Shown here piece by piece: positions 12,170-23,739 of a stretch of 39,517 nucleotides of DNA; position 1 is the first letter of the stretch, and every line of letters begins with the position of its first letter. The notes under the pieces were generated by a model. It did not search any database and was not told the DNA's origin. It worked only from the letters and a program-made list of their open reading frames with translations. The DNA comes from Priapulus caudatus (Eukaryota; Priapulida; Priapulimorpha; Priapulimorphida; Priapulidae). Location of the stretch: the NCBI RefSeq assembly GCF_000485595.1, contig NW_014577788.1, positions 3,190 to 42,706 on the forward strand. Reading direction: 5' to 3'. The position numbers and the translations under genes were made by a program.

Positions 12170-13097
12170 AGGACAATTGAAGTCAAATTTTATAACTTCT
12201 GTAACGTTTTTTATACATTAAGAATACATTCATAACGTATCTCATTTCAAATATCCGGCGCCCAATTAGTAAGAAAACACATAAATATTAATCTAAGGTC
12301 CATGTGCGTCACAAGCCCCATGTTGAAACTTAACGCCATTATATAGCGTAACAGTGCTAACACGCCTTGTATATGTTATGCTAGGTGAAAGTATGTTAGC
12401 AGCATACAACAACATTAGCCTGTAACAGTTACTCATTATTCATGTACATACAATATTACCTGTGTGGATAAGCATTAACGTATATGTACATACTTGCGTA
12501 GAGATGTTGTACTGTACTGACAGATACATGTGAATTCTGACTCGAGCCGTCGACAGCCGCGTGATCATTGTAACTCGCCATGCCTCCAGCCTGGTCTAGC
12601 GTCCGAACTGGGTCCTACAATAACCCTGGTCTCTCATCTCATGGCAGCATATACAATATCAGGTGTATCCCATATCGGTTATTCCGCATGAATTGTGACT
12701 GTTTCGATTGCTGAGAAGCTTGTGCGCGAACTCTGTCGCGGTTGCTTTCAGAACGATTCTTCTCAAATTTCTTCTTGTGTATATCAAGGCTCAACCTATA
12801 ATCCAACTGGTAAATCACGTCATATAATACATCATTACATCTGAGTATCACTAGAATGCATTGAAATTCAATCGAGCTTTCTGTCTCCATCTATACACCA
12901 CACCACTATGTTTAACATAATGGCGTGTTTCACATGTGGACTAGGTGACGTCCATGACCTAGACTAACAGTATTCATGTGTTTCTTACTGCACGGATTGT
13001 AACTGGCGGGCGCCGATTTGAAATGAATACGTTATTGATGTATTCCCCTATTATAAAAACGTTACCAGAAGTGTATAAAATTTTACTCAATTGTCCT
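12170..13097. mobile_element. Element B copy 1: long terminal inverted repeat element, possible TTAA or TA target duplication
   Basis: The left end reads AGGACAATTGAAGTCAAATT and the right end is its inverted form (AATTTTACTCAATTGTCCT). Pairing continues inward for roughly 200 bp with small gaps: the arms share the reverse-complementary stretches around AACGTATTCATTTCAAATCC, GTAAGAAACACAT and AACACGCCATTATA. TTAA precedes the left end at 12166-12169. TTTAG follows the right end here, but copy 2 has TTAA, so a TTAA duplication (piggyBac-like) or a TA duplication (Tc1/mariner-like) is possible. The element is about 930 bp and carries the coding relic described at 12639-12890. Confidence 0.7.
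12639..12890 (-). pseudogene. P2X7-intracellular-domain-like relic inside element B (copy 1)
   Basis: This is the same relic as at 28499-28941. The minus strand begins METES at 12890 and then goes out of frame. An EKNRSESNRDRVRAQASQ stretch (Arg/Glu-rich, possibly helical) follows and is readable here but damaged in copy 2. The two copies are therefore complementary and both carry indels. No intact reading frame exists. Confidence 0.38.
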
Positions 13098-13556
13098 TTA
13101 GGCCGTATTTTATTAGTTATGCTTCTTTATTCCAGCAAATTTTCAATTCTAACACACAACTTGATTTTTAAGCGTATTTTTTTCCATTTTTCTCGGTAAA
13201 TATGAAACTTAAAGAAAAACTCCTGACGCAACTATTTGGTCCCATAATTGTGCTTAACATTGGAAAAAATTTTTGTATCGCTCACTCTTTCCTGTATTGA
13301 TAAAAATAATCCAAAATACAATTTTTCTACATAAAAATTCAAAATTTGTTGGTAACATAATATCGGTCCTAGGAAATTTCATGCAAATTTTTTGGCTTGA
13401 GCGATAAGGATATAATCCTCCTCTATAAATAAAACAAGTGATTGACATTCGATTCATTCGCGCATAATAAACGTTTAATCTTCATTAAGCGTGCATACCC
13501 GTGCAAAGGTGGAGAGTATCCTTTATAATATATAATATCCTGTTCTGTCGTTGCAG

Positions 13557-13641
13557 GATCCATGCTGTTTTGCGATGCCTGCGACAAGGGCCTATCACAT
13601 GAAATCGTCCACGCGCAGGTCGCACAAGAAACGCGACTAGC
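13557..13641 (+). pseudogene. Frame-broken copy 1 of the PHD exon
   Basis: It is flanked by the same TTGCAG acceptor and GTAAATACG donor as copy 2. Compared with copy 2 it lacks one T after the first GAT, gains a C in the Gly-Tyr codons, and is scrambled around the HxxC ligand codons, so the frame is lost and the finger cannot be read through. The flanking intron shows the same density of single-base insertions and deletions, which suggests sequence error rather than decay of a coding region. It is labelled pseudogene only because it is not translatable as given. Confidence 0.75.
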
Positions 13642-13689
13642 GTAAATACGTTGCTTTTAGCAGCGAACACTCGATAGTGACAACGCTGC

Positions 13690-15421
13690 GCCGTGTAACG
13701 TGGGGGGTACTGTGTGCTGTGCGGCTGTGTCGTGCGGGGGTACACAGTGTTGTGCCGGCTGTGTACGCTGGCGGGGTACTGTGTGGTGGCGCTATGTCGC
13801 TTCGGGTCACTGTGTGTGTGGCGGCTGTGTACGTGCGGGGGTAACTGTGTGTGTGCGGCTGTGTACTGCGGGGTACTGTGTGTGTGCGGCTGTGTACGTG
13901 CGGCGGTATGTGTGTGTGCGCTGTGTACGTGCGGGGGTACTGTGTGTGTGCGGCTATGTACGTGCGGGGCGTACTGTGTCGTGTGCGGCTGTGTACGGTG
14001 CGGCGGAGTACTGTGTGTGTGCGGCTGCTGTACGTGCGGGGGTACTGTGTGTGTGCGGCTGTGTCGTGCGGCGGGTCCTCTGTGTGGCGGCTGTGTACGC
14101 TGCGGGGGTACTGTGTGTGTGCGGCCTGTGTACGTGCGGGGGTCGTACTGTTGTCTGTGGCGGCTGTGGAGCCGTGCGGGGTACTGTGTGTGGCTGGCTG
14201 TGTACGTGCGGGGGTAACTGTGTGCTGTCGCGGAGGCCTCATGTACGGCGGGGGTACTGTGTGTGTGCGGCTTGTGTTCGTGCGGGGGTACTGTGTGTGT
14301 GCGCTGTGTACGTGCCGGCGGTACTGTGTGTGTGCGGCTTGTAGTGCGGGGTACTGTGTGTGTGCGGCTGTGGACCGTGCGGGGTACTTGTTGTGTGGTG
14401 CGGCTGTGTACGGTGCGGGGTACTGTGTGTGTGCGGCTATGTAGGTGCGGCGGCTACTGTGTGTGCGGCTTATGTACTGCGGCGGGTCTGTGTGTGCCGG
14501 CTGTTGACGTGACGGGGTAGCTGTGTGTGTGGCGGCTGTGTACGTGCGGGGGTACTGTGTGTTGCGTGCTATGTACGCGCGGCGGGGTATGCTGTCGGTG
14601 CGCTGTGTACGTGCGGGGTACTGGCTGCTGCTTGCGGTGTTTGTACGTGCGGGGTCTGTTAGTTGTGGGCGGCTGTGTCATACCCGGCGGGGTACTGTGT
14701 GTGTCGCGCTGTTACGTGCGGGGTACTGTGTGTGTGCGGCTGTGTACCTGCGGGGTACTGTGTGTGTGGCGGCTAATGTAGCGCGGGGGTACTGTGTGTG
14801 GCGGCTATGTACGTGCCGGGGTAGCTGTGTGTGCCGCTGTGTAACGTCGGGGTATCTGTGTGTTGGCGGCTTGTACGTGCGGGGGTACTGTGTGTGCGGC
14901 TGTGTTACGTTGCGGGGGTACATGTGTGTGTGCGGCTTGTGTACGTGCGGCGGGCGTAGTGTGTGTGTGCGGCTGGCTGACGCTGCGGGGGTACTGTGGT
15001 GTTGTGCGGCTGTGCTACGTGCGGGGTACTGTGTGTGCGGCTTGTGTACGTTGCGGGGACTGTGTGGTGCCGGCTGGTGTGCGTGCGAGGTACTGTGGGG
15101 TGTACCTGCGTCCGTGTGTCGGCTGTGTACGTGCGGGGTAGCTGTGTGTGTGCGGCGTGTCACGTGCGGGGCGTACTGTGTCGTGTGCGCTGTGTACGTG
15201 CGGGGGACTGTGTGTGTGCGGCTGGTGTACAGAGTGGTCGGGTGTACGTCGGGGTCGTAGTGTGGCAGGCGCGGTGCCTACGTGCGGGGTGTACTGTGTG
15301 TGCGGCTGTGTACGTGGACGGGGTACATAGGTGTGTGTGTGGCTGTGTACGTGCGGGAGGTACCACTGTGTGCTGTGCGCTGTGAACGTCGCGGGGGTAC
15401 TGTGTTGTGTGCGGCTGTGTA
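13690..15421. repeat. 33-bp satellite C copy 1, about 50 copies
   Basis: The unit contains GTGTACGTGCGGGGGTACTG followed by a GTGTGTGCGGCT-like part. It is divisible by three, so it reads as a VYVRGYCVCAA undecapeptide in one frame, broken by frequent single-base changes. It lies right after the PHD exon in both copies. Copy 2 (29700-29885) has only about five clean units. Confidence 0.96.
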
Positions 15422-15429
15422 ACGATAAG

Positions 15430-16615
15430 ACAACGACTGTCGCTGCATGGTGAGCGGGCGCGAGCGGCGCGATAGGGCATGTAAGCGGCATAGCAGCACG
15501 GGGGAAAATACACCGTCGTGAAGTCATCCCGCTATTTTTTCTCCTGTATTTCAGTTTCCAGTTAGGCCGGACCTGCACGACCACCACACCTCATGGCGCC
15601 GCTCTCCTAAAATATTCATCGTCACTCTTCATCATATTCACAAACACTGGCCGCAGCAGCGCTCGTGGTTTGTCCTCGTGCTCGCGTGACTGGCGTGTGT
15701 GTGCGTGATGTGTACGTGTGGTAAGTGTGTGTGTGTGTGTGTGTGTGGTGTGTGGTGTGGTGCGTTCGTGCGTGTGGCGATAGTGGTGATGGCTGTGTGG
15801 GCGTGTGTGTGTTGCAGTGGCGTGTGCGTGTGCGTTGCGTGTGCGTGTGTGTGTGCGTGCGTGTGTTTGGTGAGTGTACCTGCGCAGAGTGTACTGCCTG
15901 CGCAGAGCGTTACTTCTGTGTAGTTGCGTTCCCTGTGTAGAAGCGTACGTGTTGTACAGGGATTATCAACGAGCGGGCAAACACAAACAACAACCAACAC
16001 AAAACTCAGACTATAGATCTGCGTCATCGATGTTCTAGTCAAAATGCGTTAATTAGGCGAGAAGCTTGTCAGTTAGCTCGTCGATGTACGCGCGGGCGGA
16101 GGGGAGAGGGGGAGGTGCTTCCCTCGCAGCCCCGCAGCCTCCTCCTCCTCATGTTAACGTGTTATCACAGTTGCGCATCTCCGCGCGGCCTGCTGCCGTC
16201 AGCAGCTGTGCACGCTCGCATGCAAGCAAAATAAAAATATAGCCGCTGCGAGTATTTCTGTAGGAGCTGGTCCCCGCGGCAGCGTGAGTGCGTGCGTGCG
16301 TGCGTGCGTGCGGCGTTGTGTGTGGTGCGTGCGTGCATGTATCCCCGCGCGTGTGCGTGTGTAGCGCCGTCGTACCGTTCTGCTTCATATTCACGCACTT
16401 AATCGAAACAGATACACGAGCGAGCGTGCGTGCGTGCGTGCCTTCTGTGCGCTGCAGGCTATACTTCGACTACTTCTGAGTATCGAATGCGCGTCTACGA
16501 TTGATTAATTTCGAAGAAAGGTTCTCCTCGCTGCCTCATCAAATAAGCCGCGCTCGCCCTGCAAGGGCGAGCAAGGCGTTTTCTTTTTGCGTTTCTTTTG
16601 GCGTTTCGCAACTTG
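15430..16615. other. No gene seen: unique sequence with GT-rich patches
   Basis: 15690-15870 and 16285-16345 are GT/GTGC rich. The rest has no recognisable domain or RNA. No counterpart of this segment was found in copy 2. Confidence 0.45.
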
Positions 16616-16617
16616 AC

Positions 16618-18272
16618 GGCGGCGGGCGCGTGCGTGGAAGCAGGTGCGTGCGTGGAAGCGGGTGCGTGGCGTGTAAGCGGTGCGTAGCGTTAAGGGCGGG
16701 TGCGTGCGTGGAAGCGGGTGCGTGCGTGTAAGCGGGTGCCGTGCGTGAAATGGCGGTTACGGAAGCCGGTGTGCGCTGGAGAGCGGGTGCGTGCGTGGAA
16801 GCGGCGCGCGTGCGTGAAGCGCGGTCCGTAGCGTGAGGCGTGGCGTTGCGTGCGTGGAAGCGGCGCGCGTGCGTGGAAGTGGCTGCGGGCCGCTTTTGGG
16901 GGGCGTGCGTGGAAGCGGGCCGCGGCGTGCGTGGAAGTGGTGCGCGTGTCGTGGAAGCGTGCGTGCGTGGAAGCGGGTGCGTGCGTGGAAGCGGGCGTGC
17001 GTGCGTGGAAGCGGGTGTGTGCGTGGAAGCGTGCGTGCCGTGCAGCGTCGCGCGCGTGAAGGGCGGGCGCGTGCGTGGAACGGGCGTGCGTGCGTGACAG
17101 CGGGCGCGCGTTGCGTGGAAGCGGCGGTCGCGTGTGTGGACAGCGTGCGTCGTGGAGAGCGGTGGGGTGCGTGAAAGCGGGCGTGCGTGCGTAAAGAGCG
17201 GGGCGCGTTTGTGCGCGTGCGTGGAAGCGGTTGCGTGCGTGAAGCGTGCGTGCGTGGAAGCGGTGCGTGCGTGGAAGCGGGCGTGCGTGCGTGGAAGCTG
17301 GGGGTGCGTGGAAGCCGCGTCGCGGTGAAGCGGGCGGCGCGTGCGTGGAACGTGCGTGGAAGCGGTGCGTGGCGTGGAAGCGGGTGCGTGCGTGAAGCGG
17401 GTGCGGCCGTGAAGCGGGTGCGTAGCGTGGAAGCCGGGTGCGTGCGTGGAAGCGGGTGCGTGCGTGGAAGCGGGGTGCGTGCGTGAAAGCGTGCGTGGAA
17501 GCGTGCGTTGCTGGAAGCGGGCGCGTGCGTGGAGCGGTGCGTGCGTGGAAGCTGCGGTGTGAGGAAGCGGGCGCGTGCGTGGAAGCGGGCGTGCGTGCGT
17601 GGAAGCGGGCGTGCGTGCGTGGAAGCGCGCGTGCATGGAAGCGGGTGCGTGCGTGAAGCGGTGCCTTGCGTGAAAGCGCGTGCGTTGAAGTAGTGGCTTG
17701 CGTGAAAGCGTGGCGTGAAGCGTTGGGTGCGTGCCATGGACGCGTGCGTGCGTAGAAAGCGGGTGCGTGCATTTAAGCGGTGCGTGCGTGGAAGCGGGTG
17801 GCGTGCATGCGAAGCGGGTGTGGTGAAAGCGGTGCGTGCGTGGGACGCGAGCGTGCGCTGCGTGGAGCGGGCGTGTGGCGTGGAACGTGCTGCGTGAAGC
17901 GGGTGCGTCGCCGTGGAATGCGTGCGTGCGTGAAGCGGGTGTGGCGTCGCAGGAAGCGGTGGCCGTGCGTGACGCGCGGTGTTGCGTGGAAGCGTGCGTG
18001 GCCGTGGAAGCCGGGTGCGTGCGGTGAGGCGGGTGTGAGCGTGGTAAGCGTGCGTCGCGTGAAGCGGGTGCGGTGCGTTGAAAGCGGGCGTGCCAGTGCA
18101 GCATGCGTGCGTGGACGCGTGCGTGGAAAGGCGGGCGCGTGCGTGACGCGGTGCGGCGTGGAGGGCGGGTGTGTGCGTGGAAGCGGGTGCGTGCGTGAAG
18201 CGGTGCGTGCGTGAGCGGGTGCGTCGCGTGGAAGCGGTGTCGATGCGTGAAGCGGCGCGCTGCGTGGAAGCG
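16618..18272. repeat. 18-bp satellite D copy 1, about 90 copies
   Basis: The unit is GTGCGTGCGTGGAAGCGG with frequent one-base indels. It reads as an AWKRVR hexapeptide in one frame. The long opposite-strand frame of about 580 codons is a by-product of the period. Confidence 0.96.
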
Positions 18273-18276
18273 GCGT

Positions 18277-20411
18277 GTACTCACAACAACCCCTGTTTCT
18301 TGCTCAGAAAGCCAGGGTTCTTGGCAATGAACCTAAGTTAATGGCATAAAACCTGGTTTCGTCAGCCCTATAACCGCAGTTCATAAGCTGAACCTCTTAG
18401 TTTCATTTAGGCCAGACGACTAGGTTTTGGGAGCAAAGCAGCCCCTAGGTTTCAGCAAGAACCCCACTTTCGACCCGCGCCATTTGTATCATAATTCGAG
18501 AAACCCCCGTTCCTCGCACGCACACCAGGTTCGTGCTCACAAAACTTAGTTTATTCTTGCTCAAGAATCTAGGTTTCATGCATGAAACCTGGTTCTAGCC
18601 CTATAACGCGCAGTTATAGTTTTTTTGGAATCTTAGTTTATTAAGCAAGGAACTAGGTTTTCGGAGGCAAGACCCGTAGGTTTCAGCAGAAACCCCTTTC
18701 CAAACCGCGCCATTCGAGCAAGCCCATAGTTTTGAGCGACGAAACTAGTTCGTCGTTGCCTAGGCCCGTACCTCTTAGATTCGTAATCCCCGAGCGTGGA
18801 CGGCAGCGTGGTTCAGCCACCCGGGGCCACTGCTCAGTAACTACTATAAGAAATAACATACTATTAGGCTAATTCATAAATATTGTATAATAAATTAAAT
18901 ATTGCTGTGGCTATTAAATGTATGAGAGTGGTACGTGCGTGTACTGGCGTGTACCGCGCGTGCAGCGTGCGGTGACCACGGTACGTGGCGTGTACCGCAG
19001 CGTGTACGCCGCGTGCACTTGCGGTACCAGGGTACGGTGCGAGTGTACCCGCGTGTACGTGGCGTGTACTGCGTGTGCGTGCGTGTACGTCAGTGCCCGC
19101 GCCGCGCACGTGCGCTGTACATGCGTGTCCGCGTGTACCCGCGTGTACGTGCGTGTACCCGCGTGCAGACGCGTGCATCACACGTGTACGTACGTGCCGC
19201 TGCGTGTACCCGCGTGCAGCGTGCGTTTACCCCCGCCGTGTACTGCGTGTATCTGCGTGTACCCCGTGACGTGCGTGTACGTGCGTGTATCCGCGTGCAC
19301 GACCGCGTGTCGTGCGTGCTACGCTGCGTGTGCCGCGTGCCCGTGCGTGTACCAGCGTGTACGTGCGTTGTACTCAGTGTGACGTGCGTGTACGTACGTG
19401 TACTGCGTGTGCCCGCGATGGCACGTGTGTACCCAGCGTGTACGTGCGTGTAAACGGCGTGTACCCGTTTGTAGCTGCGTGTACGTGCGTGTACTGCGTG
19501 TACCAGCGTGTACGTGCGTAGTCCCGCCGTGCACGTGTGTGTATCAGATGTACCGTGCGTGTACCGCGTGTACGTGCCGTCCTACCCGCGTGCACACGCC
19601 GTGTACGTGCGTGCACGTGCGATGTACCCGCGTCCCCCACGTGGTACACGCACGTACAACCGTCTGCACGCGGGTACAGCACTAACACGCGCTGCACGCG
19701 GGTACACCCACCGTCACGCTGGTACACCACGGCACGCGGTACACGCTGGTTCACACGCCACGTACACGGTCGGGTACACCGCACGTGCACGCGGGTAGCA
19801 CGCATGATAACACGCACTCCACTCATGACCTTTAATAGGCCACAGCATATTTATATTCTACAATATTTAACTTAATAGCCTAACTACAGTTATTCTATAG
19901 TATTTACTGAGCAACTGGGCCCCGAGTGGCTGAACTACGTTGACGTCACTTTCGGTGATTACGAATCCTAAGATACGGGCCCTTAGGCAACGACGAACTA
20001 AGGTTCGTCGCTCGAACTATGTTTTCGAATTATGATAAGGCTGCGGTTATAGGGGCTAGAAACCAGGTTTCATACATGGAAACCTAGTTTCCATGGCAAG
20101 AAACCTGGTTTTGTCAGCACGAAACCTGGTTTTCGCTACGAAACTAGGTTTCTCGATTCTTATACAAATGGGCGTTTGCAAGTGGGTTTCTGCTGAAACG
20201 CTCCGGTTCTTGCCTCCCAAAACTCTAGTTTCTTGGCTCAAGAAACTAAATCCCCAGCTATACTGCGGTTATAGGGCACGAAACCGAGGTTTGCATGCAT
20301 GAAACCTAGTTTCATGGCAAAAACGCTGGTTTTCTTGACAAGAAACCGAGTTTTGTGCCCGAACACTGGTTTCGTGGCGAGGAAACCGTGGGTTTCTCGA
20401 ATTATGATATC
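18277..20411. mobile_element. Element E copy 1: large palindrome with minisatellite core
   Basis: The left arm (18277-18920) carries the AAACCTAGTTTC / CTATAACCGCAGTTATAG sequence. It is followed by a TGTACGTGCG-type minisatellite that runs forward to about 19630 and then continues as its reverse complement. From about 19825 the arm sequence returns inverted (CTTAATAGCCTAACTA, then ACGTTGACGTCACTTTCGG, then GAAACCAGGTTTC) to 20411. The whole unit is therefore a hairpin of about 2.1 kb centred near 19640. No transposase or other ORF is present. It lies in the intron between the PHD exons. It could be a non-autonomous foldback element or a palindrome made by a read artefact. Confidence 0.6.
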
Positions 20412-20880
20412 AAAATGCTTGGCCATACACGCTGAACGTCACCGACAACGATATTTCTGCTTGCTCACACGACCCGCTCCACCTTTCCGTATGCTGTAGT
20501 TCGCTTATTCGTGCTGTAGTAAGACGAGATCTTCTTCCTGCGCACATTATCCTGCTCACACGCATCCTTAGATCAGTGCAAAATAGCTACTCTCACTCAC
20601 GGTAATCTTGGTTCCTTTCCGCTGGCCACCGGAAAGGCGAGCGTGCAGCACCGTTTATCCCATCGTTACAAACATCGACGCTAAAATATTTTTTCGAATC
20701 GTTTTTTGGACTTGTGTGATCGGTTTGCTTTTAGTGGCGTGTAATGACGAAATTACATCGACACCAATACACTATATATATATATAATATATATTATATA
20801 CTGCATGACTGTAATATAATATCTATATTTGGTATGTAACTACATCTAATATACTTACGGGCCCTGTTCCTCTATTTCAG

Positions 20881-21057
20881 GGAAGTGGGTTTGTTTCAAG
20901 TGCGAGCAGATGGTGCGCGATGCCAAGCCGACAACGGTACGAGCGAGGCGGAGACGGCCGTCTCCAGGACTCCCTCACCGGGCGGTGTCGACGGCTAGAT
21001 GGAGCCTGCCTGTCCTGCGACTCCGTGCGACTCCCCTTAACGGAGAACGATGAACAT
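20881..21057 (+). pseudogene. Frame-broken copy 1 of the PHD-tail/linker exon
   Basis: It starts after TCTATTTCAG with GGAAGTGGGT and first reads KWVCFKCE as in copy 2. It then loses frame near 20908, where CACGATGG is shortened, and has several further one-base gains and losses (for example near 20925, 20967 and 20996). The expected donor reads GTAACG instead of GTAAGC. It aligns along its whole length with 31899-32076. Confidence 0.75.
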
Positions 21058-22234
21058 GTAACGGCGCGCGTGTGTGTGTGTGCGTGGCGTGCGTGGCGTG
21101 CGTGCGTGCGTGCGTGCGTACGTGCGTACGCGCATGAATGCTAGTGCGTGTATTTGCATGCTGTGTGCGCGGAGTGCGCCGCGTATAACGCCCGTGGGTA
21201 TCCGTGCGCGTGCGTGCGTGCATCCATGCCGCGTGTGCGCGCGCGTACTCCGTGGATGCCCGTGCGCGTGTGCGCGTGCGCGCGGTGCGTCTGATATCCG
21301 TGTGTGTGTGTGTGGCGTGTGCGGTTATGTTTTCCTCTCGCAATACGCCGCTAATATGTTTAAGAATGGCGGCGCCGCGCGTTTTTCCTTTCGAGGCGCG
21401 GCGTGACGGAGAGCGCTATACCGCAGAGCCATCACAGAGACGCTCATTCAGTCATCTTTAAAGCTCAAACTATGATGCAAGCTGCTGGTAATAGCTTACT
21501 TTAGCGCGCGCACCGTCAGCGCGTTAGTTGTATCAGTGACTATAGTGTGGAACCCGCAACGATATCTCCCCGGGCTGGCCTGCATAACCGCGCGCGCTCG
21601 ACGCCGGGCGGTGACACGACTTCCTACATGTTGGGTAAGATTTACTTCGCTAATCTCTCTCTTCCATGGCGGACCGCCTGGTCATTTTCCCCGCGGCCTT
21701 TGTCAATGACGTCAGCACTCTTTAGTTAATGATGCGTACATAACTCGAAGGAAGCAATTACTTCTTGAAAGACCCCTCCGGATTCGAAGTTTTTTTTTCT
21801 GTGAATGAATGGCAATGTATTATTTTAATGTGTGCGTGTGGTGTGCGGGTAAGCGTCATGAGCACAACCGCAGCGACACCGACCAACTGTAACGTTTGAC
21901 CGACAGTTTAGAAAATTAGAAACTATTGTTTCAATATAAGCTGTTGCATAGCACGGCGATGAGTTCGACGACAATCATGAACCGACACGCATATAATGAA
22001 ATCGTTCTAATTTGGCAGCGACAGCGTCGCGGCGGCATTTGTAGATGGCAATTATTAGCAATCACGCGTCAATTTCGCACGCCTAAGAGGCTGCCATCTA
22101 CTTCTACACCTCATGTTCGCATGTACGCGGCGGTGAAATGTACAGCGGTGACATATGCCTGCGCGCTGCTTGATGTCTGATCATCCTGCCTCGCTTCGAT
22201 CGTTACTTTGAGTCCCATTGACTCATCGCTGCAG

Positions 22235-22402
22235 GTATGCGACGGCGATCAAGACGATGAGATGCTGAACAAGGTAGGAGAGTGGTCACCCGGCAGCGAC
22301 GAGCCATCCCGGTGCGTCCGACTGGGCGATCAGAGGAAAGTCTCCCCACTATTTCATCGATGTCGCTCCTGGAGCCCAGCATCGGAGCATTCCGGCGAGC
22401 AG
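22235..22402 (+). pseudogene. Frame-broken copy 1 of the first SAM exon
   Basis: It aligns with 33228-33390 and has the same GCTGCAG acceptor and GTAATTAATA donor. It reads to MLNKVGE, then extra bases shift the frame so that the Trp-Ala-Ile-Glu-Glu helix and the VVNYF core are lost (around 22284 to 22350). The 5' part lacks one G relative to copy 2, which matters for deciding the true reading of the first residues. Confidence 0.75.
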
Positions 22403-23120
22403 GTAATTAATAATGTTACTCATATTCAATAATAATTAATTAGCTGCCGTGTCGGCTCACTATAATATCCCAAATATATATACTACATACAATATATCTA
22501 TATATATAATATATGGCGAATTCCATCTTTCCAGCGGTTATCGCGCGGTATCAAGGAGGATATCTAGGACAGGTTTGCTGCGTTTTGCCTGCGATATGCC
22601 GTAGTAAATGTTTGGTGCGTACGAAATGTCGCCGGTTATATGCGTAACAGAGGAAAGACACCAAAAATAGAAACGCGGACCTACGTATAGGGACAAGGAG
22701 ATGGAGCGGAGAAACAAGAAGCAAGGAAGAATGAAGCCGTGGAAAGGGAAGACGACAGCGGAAGGGAGGAGGAGCAGCGAAAGATAGTGCGCACCGAGAA
22801 AGAGGGGAAATGGCGCACGCGTGAGGAAAATGTGGACGTGAAAGCAGCTGTCCAAATTCCATAGTCACCCGGCAGACTTTGGCAGTTACATCAACCGATC
22901 ATCCGAGTAAAATTCTCCTCATTCTCGAAGCCTAAGCAATTTCTCAGCTTTGGACAGCAGATACGAAATCGCCGAAAAGGATTAAAAAAACGCGCCCACT
23001 CCATCTTTTCCTATGCATGCGCTGCGGCGATCATGGCGTGCGTCTACACAACATACTCACTAGAGTTCGGCAGCGAACGACGCTATTATAGAGCAGCGAC
23101 AACAGTGTGTGAGTGTCACC

Positions 23121-23393
23121 TGTTCTGCTAGCCTCTATGACAAATACCGCATATACGCTCCCTAGTGACACTATTTGTAATAGGAAGATTCTTTCCTATG
23201 ACAAATATTGTGCTCATGTGTTGTGCGCACGCATAGGGTTAGGAGCCGCTATTATGAAGCGCAAGCATCAATTTCAGCTGTAAAGGCGGAACGAAGTTGA
23301 CCTGCTCAATATTGTCATAGAAAAATCTTCCTATGACAAAAGTGTCATAGCCGAGCGTATATATGCGTATTGTCATAGATGCCTAGCAGAACA
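23121..23393. mobile_element. MITE copy 1 with about 50-bp terminal inverted repeats
   Basis: It begins TGTTCTGCTAGC and ends GCTAGCAGAACA-like (one base inserted), with arms pairing for about 50 bp. The interior has further TCATAGGA/TCCTATGA palindromic pairs, so the element can fold into a long hairpin. It contains no ORF. The two arms differ from one another by several single-base changes in this copy. Confidence 0.75.
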
Positions 23394-23739
23394 TGTGGTA
23401 GTGTCGTAACGACACCGAGGCGAGATATTAATAGTGAACAAGAGAACATTCGTTGCTTGTAATTATCAGCTGTGGCGCAGTCGGTAAAGAGCCCAGCTCT
23501 CTGCTGCTAGCGCGCTGCTGCTGCGACGGAAGGGGGGGGGTTCTCGCTGAGTGAGTGGACCGCGCATAGAATCAATAGGCGAAGATGCGTGCGTGCCATG
23601 ATCTTCACACTAATCATCTTTTGCTAAGAATCGAATTTGCAAGTCGATAACTTTTCCTAATCTTTCACTGTCATCTGGTCATCACGACTCTGCGCGCGGC
23701 GTCTGACGCATATATCCCATACGTACGTCTATCAATATA

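Noticed and set aside
9670-13556. Upstream exon with the first two PHD zinc ligands or a winged helix
   Set aside because: I looked for a CxxC segment with an in-phase donor on the plus strand and found none convincing. The exon is probably outside the window.
16539-18284. 581-codon minus-strand frame
   Set aside because: It is made of the 18-bp satellite and reads as repeated Arg/Thr/His/Pro peptides in several frames at once.
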